From JBKGYG01 sp046546235 (GTDB lineage Bacteria; Bacillota; Clostridia; Lachnospirales; DSM-24629), in the NCBI GenBank assembly GCA_046546235.1, contig JBKGYG010000020.1:1-27306 (forward strand): 27,306 nucleotides of DNA, in the 5' to 3' direction. Below, in pieces: positions 23,312 to 27,306 of the stretch (its first letter is position 1; each line of letters begins with the position of its first letter). Position numbers and translations under genes: made by a program. The notes under the pieces are model-generated. The model was given only the letters and a program-made list of their open reading frames with translations. It made no database searches and was not told the DNA's origin.

Positions 23312-24583
23312 TTATGCATTTAACATGACCCTTTCATTATTAAACACTTTAGCAATAAACGAAACCAAAATAATAGTTACAGTTAAAGTTGATCCTGTAC
23401 TTATTAAAAACTGTGACATAGTTAATTCGAACTCTAATAAACCCTTTAATGATAATATATTTCCATAAATAGGCACCACAAAACTTAATGTGCTTGGCGT
23501 TCCACTAGTCGTAAACATATTAGAAAAGGCCATAATCATTATTACAAAATAAATAGGCATTGCAAAAGAATTTGCTTCTTTTATAGTCTTTGCATTTACT
23601 GAAATCAAACAAATTATCGTAACAAAAATGCTTACTAATGCCAACAATATAACAAGAAATTGAATATAGTCATTGATTCCAAATAAATTTATCAGATTAA
23701 AGCTTTCTTCATCCGCTCCTACTGTCAAGAAGCTTGATGCAAAAGGCATTGAACCTATAACTGCAGCAAAGGAAATCAAAGCAGAAATAATAGATACTAC
23801 TCCTAAACTAATAATCTTCCCTAAAGCAAGAATTTCTCTCTTTACTGGAGTTAAAAGTAATGTAGCCATTGTACCTCTTTCTTTCTCTCCTGCAATTGTA
23901 TCAACTCCTATACTCATAGCTCCTGCAAATAAAAATATAACAATTAATGCTGGTAATATAGTCGCTAATGCTTTTCCTGAAGCTTTTTTATCATCTTTTA
24001 TATCAAATTCATTATTATCTCTATCTATCTCAAATGCTTTTACATACTCTATATTCCCAAATCTTTCTGCTAAGATATTCTGTTCAAATCCATATAATAT
24101 TGTATTAATAAATCTACCCTTTATCTCAACAGAATATTCTTCGGAAGAATTTGAATAAGTATTGATTGATGGCTTTATACCAGTCTGGTAATTATTTACT
24201 TTAGACATAAAATCATCTTCAAACTCTACTAAAAGGTCTATATTACCATCTTTAATATCGTCTTTTATTCTCTCTATATCTTCACTCTTACTAAGATAAG
24301 TTACCTTCATAACACCTTCAGCTTCATGTTCCTCAATATCTTCTTGATCTTTGGAGAGTTCTTCTAATTGTTTATTAGCATATTCTACAAATTCTTCAGG
24401 TGCATTCTGTATATATACTGTTCCTATATGTTTATTAATATCTTCCAACATATTATCAACAGCCACCCCCATGATAGAATATATTATAAAAATCATAACA
24501 GCAGGCATAATTAGCACTGTAAAAACCAATCTTCTATCAGTAAAAACTCTTTTTAATTCCTTTTTTATCAATACTTTTAACAT
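23312..24583 (-). CDS. natB: ABC-2 type transporter permease, NatB-like
   Basis: Membrane half of an ABC exporter, 423 residues. One N-terminal membrane segment (about 18-38) is followed by a large outer hydrophilic domain (about 40-200, rich in charged residues) and then a group of five to six membrane segments. GVDTIAGEKERGTMATLLLT (about 228-247) is the hallmark of NatB/ABC-2 permeases, and PVKREILALGKI follows. B. subtilis NatAB exports Na+; the substrate here is not known. The start overlaps the last base of the natA stop codon (TAATG) and has GGAGGGGG within natA, so the subunits are translationally coupled. Confidence 0.9.
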   Translation of the reverse strand: MLKVLIKKELKRVFTDRRLVFTVLIMPAVMIFIIYSIMGVAVDNMLEDINKHIGTVYIQNAPEEFVEYANKQLEELSKDQEDIEEHEAEGVMKVTYLSKSEDIERIKDDIKDGNIDLLVEFEDDFMSKVNNYQTGIKPSINTYSNSSEEYSVEIKGRFINTILYGFEQNILAERFGNIEYVKAFEIDRDNNEFDIKDDKKASGKALATILPALIVIFLFAGAMSIGVDTIAGEKERGTMATLLLTPVKREILALGKIISLGVVSIISALISFAAVIGSMPFASSFLTVGADEESFNLINLFGINDYIQFLVILLALVSIFVTIICLISVNAKTIKEANSFAMPIYFVIMIMAFSNMFTTSGTPSTLSFVVPIYGNILSLKGLLEFELTMSQFLISTGSTLTVTIILVSFIAKVFNNERVMLNA

Positions 24584-25359
24584 TAAGCCCCCTCCTTTTC
24601 ATTTGTTTTATACAACTCAAAAAAAGCCTCTTCTAAATCTACTGTATTAGTCTTTGATAAAACTTCTTTTATAGTTCCTTCAGCTTTTAATCTTCCATTG
24701 ATTATTATTGCTATTCTATCACATAATTTTGAAGCAACTGACATTATATGTGTAGACACTATTACTAACTTTCCTTTTTCTTTTAATTCATATAAATAAT
24801 CAGTTACAGCACGAGCGGTAATAATATCTAAACCATTTGTCGGTTCGTCAAAAATAACCACATCTGGATCATGAACTAAACTCACAGCTATCGAAAGCTT
24901 TTGTTTCATTCCAGTTGATAATTCTTCGATTTTTTTGTTTTTAAAATCATTTATCCCAAAATATTTAAATAATTCGTCCGTTCTTTTATTAATAACTTCT
25001 TCTGATAAACCATATAATTCACCAAAGAATCTAATGGTATATTGAGGCGTAAAATGTGTATCCAGCTTTAATTCATTAGTTAAAAATCCAATGCTTTCCC
25101 TAACTTTATTTGCTTCTTTAACTACATCATACCCTTGTACTTTTATATTTCCATCCGTTGGCTTTAATAATGTCGCAATGCTTCTAAGAGTAGTTGTTTT
25201 GCCTGCCCCATTAGGTCCAAGCAAACCAAAAATTTCTCCTTCTTTAGCTGTAAAACTCAGCCCATCAACAGCAACTTTTTTCTTGTTATTTGTTTTTAAT
25301 TCTTTCATCTGCTTAGCATTAAGCTTATAAATTTTTATTAAATTATTAACTTTTATCAT
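24583..25359 (-). CDS. natA: ABC transporter ATP-binding protein, NatA-like
   Basis: The ATPase half of the exporter, 258 residues. It has Walker A GPNGAGKTT (48-56), signature ELSTGMKQKLSIA (146-158), Walker B VVIFDEPTNGLD (167-178) and the switch His in VSTHIMS. A short basic insertion near the N-terminus (KQMKELKTNNKKK) precedes the first core strand. AAGGAGG sits at ideal distance from the ATG, but directly behind the T-tract of the proS terminator, so some expression may come from read-through of proS. The symbol follows the NatA/NatB family; the transported substrate is unproven. Confidence 0.92.
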   Translation of the reverse strand: MIKVNNLIKIYKLNAKQMKELKTNNKKKVAVDGLSFTAKEGEIFGLLGPNGAGKTTTLRSIATLLKPTDGNIKVQGYDVVKEANKVRESIGFLTNELKLDTHFTPQYTIRFFGELYGLSEEVINKRTDELFKYFGINDFKNKKIEELSTGMKQKLSIAVSLVHDPDVVIFDEPTNGLDIITARAVTDYLYELKEKGKLVIVSTHIMSVASKLCDRIAIIINGRLKAEGTIKEVLSKTNTVDLEEAFFELYKTNEKEGA

Positions 25360-25372
25360 AAAATACCTCCTT

Positions 25373-25422
25373 AAAAAAAATTGTTTATTCCGTATATGTT
25401 GTATATGTACAGAATAAACAAT
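25373..25422 (-). terminator. Intrinsic terminator of proS
   Basis: An 11-bp perfect stem (25380-25390 with 25412-25422), extended inward by partly paired AT-rich sequence, is followed on the minus strand by eight T (25380-25373). The natA ribosome site AAGGAGG begins at the very next base. Confidence 0.9.
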
Positions 25423-25442
25423 TCAAACAATAAAGTCAAGTA

Positions 25443-26876
25443 TTAATACGCCTTTCCCCAATATACTAATTTATCCGCAGGCTTACCACAAGATATACAA
25501 CTATCTGCTATTATTTCTTGTTCAAAAGGTATGCACCTTGCTGTCGCTCCAGTTTTATCTTTAACAGCTACTTCACATTCCTCATCTCCACACCACATAG
25601 CTTTAATAAAACCTGGTGTTTCCTCAATAATTCTTTCAAATTCTTCCATAGTGTTAGCTACATATGTGTGTTTATCACGATGAGTTCTTGCTTTTTCTAG
25701 CAATGCTACCTGAACTTTAATTAATAAGTCTTTAACTTTATTTTCTAATTCATCCAGTGAAACAAATATTTTTTCCCTTGTATCCCTTCTAACTAAAACT
25801 GCTTGATTTTTCTCAATATCTTTAGGTCCAATCTCTACACGTACAGGAACACCTTTCATCTCATATTCACTAAATTTCCACCCAGGACTTTTATCTGAAT
25901 CGTCCAACTTTACTCTTATATCTTTGCTAAGATCCATATTTAACTCATTAGCTTTTTTAAGAACACCTTCTTTATGCTGTGCAATTGGTACAATTACAAC
26001 TTGAATTGGTGCAATTTCTGGTGGTAATACAAGCCCATTATTATCTCCATGAACCATTATTACTGCACCAATTAATCTAGTAGTCATTCCCCAAGATGTT
26101 TGATGTGCATATTGTAACTGGTTATCTTTATCCGTGTATTGTATCTCAAAAGCTTTAGCAAAACCATCCCCAAAATTATGGCTTGTTCCTGATTGTAGCG
26201 CTTTACCATCATGCATTAAACTTTCAATTGTATAAGTAGCTTTTGCTCCTGCAAACTTTTCTTTTTCAGTCTTTTGCCCCTTAATCATTGGTATTGCTAA
26301 AATTTGTTCACAAAAATCCGAGTAAATATTTAACATCCTAATTGTTTCTTCTTCCGCTTCCTTAGCTGTGGCATGCGCTGTATGTCCTTCTTGCCATAAA
26401 AATTCTAAAGAACGAAGAAACGGTCTAGTTGTTTTTTCCCAACGAACAACTGAACACCATTGATTATACAATTTAGGTAAATCTCTATAAGATTGAATAA
26501 CATTAGCATAATGTTCACAGAACAAAGTCTCAGAAGTAGGCCTCACACATAAACGTTCAGTTAACTTTTCAGAACCACCGTGAGTAACCCAAGCAACCTC
26601 TGGAGCAAATCCCTCTACATGATCTTTTTCTTTTTGAAGTAATCCTTCTGGAATAAACATTGGCATATAAACATTTTCATGTCCTGTTTTTTTAAAACGA
26701 TCATCTAATTCTCTTTGAATTAATTCCCAAATTCTGTATCCATAAGGTTTAATCACCATACATCCTCTTACACTTGAATAATCAATAAGTTCAGCCTTTT
26801 TTACTACATCTGTATACCACTGCGCAAAATCTTGTTCCATAGCTGTAATTGCTTGAACTAGCTTATTTTTTCCCAT
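25443..26876 (-). CDS. proS: Prolyl-tRNA synthetase, short archaeal/eukaryal-like type
   Basis: Charges tRNA-Pro with proline. The 477 residues match the ProS type that lacks the large editing insertion of the long bacterial enzyme. Class II motifs are visible: VRGCMVIKPYGYRIWELIQ, the motif 2 region VVRWEKTTRPFLRSLEFLWQ then EGHTAHATAKEAE, and the later SHNFGDGFAKAFEI and TSWGMTTRLIGAVIMVHGD. The C-terminal domain has a four-Cys zinc-type arrangement (CGDEEC, then RCIPFEQ, then SCISCGKPADKLVYWG) and ends in the family-typical Tyr. AAGGAG precedes the ATG at 9 nt. A T-box leader controls it, so transcription should rise when tRNA-Pro is uncharged. Confidence 0.97.
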   Translation of the reverse strand: MGKNKLVQAITAMEQDFAQWYTDVVKKAELIDYSSVRGCMVIKPYGYRIWELIQRELDDRFKKTGHENVYMPMFIPEGLLQKEKDHVEGFAPEVAWVTHGGSEKLTERLCVRPTSETLFCEHYANVIQSYRDLPKLYNQWCSVVRWEKTTRPFLRSLEFLWQEGHTAHATAKEAEEETIRMLNIYSDFCEQILAIPMIKGQKTEKEKFAGAKATYTIESLMHDGKALQSGTSHNFGDGFAKAFEIQYTDKDNQLQYAHQTSWGMTTRLIGAVIMVHGDNNGLVLPPEIAPIQVVIVPIAQHKEGVLKKANELNMDLSKDIRVKLDDSDKSPGWKFSEYEMKGVPVRVEIGPKDIEKNQAVLVRRDTREKIFVSLDELENKVKDLLIKVQVALLEKARTHRDKHTYVANTMEEFERIIEETPGFIKAMWCGDEECEVAVKDKTGATARCIPFEQEIIADSCISCGKPADKLVYWGKAY

Positions 26877-26918
26877 TATTTACAACTCCTTTTTAATGAT
26901 AATACTTTTATATATAAC

Positions 26919-26949
26919 AAAAAACCTCCATCCCACAAAGGGACCGAGG
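26919..26949 (-). terminator. Regulated terminator of the proS T-box
   Basis: On the minus strand CCTCGGTCCC (26949-26940) pairs with GGGATGGAGG (26934-26925), followed by a T-run (26924-26921 and beyond). It lies between the T-box sequence and the proS ribosome site, as expected for a leader terminator. Confidence 0.88.
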
Positions 26950-27163
26950 TGAATCGGTGGTACCACCCTAATTAACCTAATTAGTAAAGGTTCTCTCTAT
27001 CTTAATAACGGTAAGCTCCGCTGTATTTTCATACAGAACTCAGAGGTAGGTTGGGTAGTATCTTATAAAAGCTTCACACCTAACGCTTTCTCTCTGCAAT
27101 AAGAAAATCTACTTAATTGTCCTCTTCAACATCTTAATAAATATATTTTATTCCAATAATTCT
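26919..27163 (-). promoter_or_regulatory. T-box riboswitch leader of proS (tRNA-Pro sensing)
   Basis: The minus strand carries the near-invariant T-box AGGGTGGTACCACCG (26969-26955), which pairs with the free CCA end of uncharged tRNA, then the terminator. Upstream lies Stem I: AGAGG near 27127 pairs with CCTCT near 27046; an AAGTAGA element typical of the specifier-loop fold lies near 27114; TCTTAT pairs with ATAAGA above it; and the distal part has GCAGAGAGAAAGCG with GGTGTGAAGC. On the 3' side of the specifier loop, ACCCA (27056-27052) contains the overlapping proline codons CCC and CCA, matching the gene controlled. The 334-bp gap before proS is accounted for by this leader and its promoter. 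Confidence 0.92.
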
Positions 27164-27169
27164 CTTTAC

Positions 27170-27199
27170 ATCTTAAACTAAATAATACCCTCCTGTCAA
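27170..27199 (-). promoter_or_regulatory. Sigma-A promoter of the proS leader
   Basis: On the minus strand a perfect TTGACA (27199-27194), 18 bp, then TAAGAT (27175-27170). Transcription would start near 27163, a fitting distance before Stem I of the T-box. Confidence 0.7.
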
Positions 27200-27210
27200 G
27201 AGTTTATAAA

Positions 27211-27306
27211 CTATGTCTTCCATTGCGGTAAGACTTCCATCTTCTGCATTGTTTTTAAAAAAATCAAAATCAAAGGCCCAAGTATTATTCCGAAAAATCC
27301 AAAAAT
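27211..27306 (-). CDS. C-terminal end of an AI-2E/YtvI-type membrane protein (partial)
   Basis: An open frame runs from the right edge to TAG at 27213-27211 and gives 31 residues: FGFFGIILGPLILIFLKTMQ, then KMEVLPQWKT. The GFFGI-x-LGPL-x-L-x-FLK pattern is the typical last membrane segment of AI-2E family transporters, including the sporulation protein YtvI. The start and most of the gene lie outside the window. It ends about 12 bp before the -35 box of the proS promoter, with no terminator visible between. Which member of the family it is cannot be decided from 31 residues. Confidence 0.65.
   Translation of the reverse strand: MFGFFGIILGPLILIFLKTMQKMEVLPQWKT

Noticed and set aside
23673..24158. 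Plus-strand frame of 161 codons
   Set aside because: It lies antisense within natB, which has clear ABC-2 permease motifs; a shadow frame.

Overview
The window comes from a low-GC, endospore-forming Firmicute, most likely an anaerobic member of the Clostridia. It carries sporulation and germination genes (spoIIR, a GerA/GerB/GerC-type receptor operon, a SPOCS/LysM protein, a CotS-type coat protein, ytaF), and Veg, a T-box on proS and low-GC Gram-positive signals (GGAGG ribosome sites, frequent TTG/GTG starts, T-rich terminators). The species cannot be named from the sequence alone. Every gene I accept is on the minus strand, so the text below follows transcription, from high to low coordinates.

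Right edge to 21.8 kb: the C-terminal end of an AI-2E/YtvI-type membrane protein; a sigma-A promoter and T-box leader; proS (prolyl-tRNA synthetase, short type); a strong terminator; a NatA/NatB-like ABC exporter pair; and cca. A long hairpin terminator closes this block and appears to overlap a sigma-E-like promoter for the next gene.

21.7-12.4 kb: a CotS-type kinase-fold protein; an O-antigen-ligase-like membrane protein followed closely by a PEGA-domain lipoprotein; a phosphoglucomutase/phosphomannomutase; ytaF; a Ca2+/Na+ exchanger; a PrcB-like lipoprotein; a short signal peptidase I; and veg behind a textbook sigma-A promoter.

12.3-4.8 kb: a SPOCS/LysM protein; ispE and a FadR-type GntR regulator from their own promoter; then a germinant-receptor operon in which a 69-residue, two-helix membrane protein precedes the A, B and C subunits.

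4.8 kb to left edge: spoIIR behind a near-perfect sigma-F promoter, which fits its known forespore role; a repeat-containing intergenic region; and a wall-precursor operon ddl-murI-DUF1934-galU closed by a terminator. The left edge holds the end of a 222-bp tandemly repeated non-coding unit with two large inverted repeats.

Most of this is conserved chromosomal core. I see no phage, CRISPR, toxin-antitoxin or obvious defence system. The least explained parts are the 222-bp repeat, the small protein heading the germination operon, the ligase-like/PEGA pair, and several regulatory layouts (sigma-F promoter, sigma-E-like promoter inside a terminator, terminator abutting the natA ribosome site).
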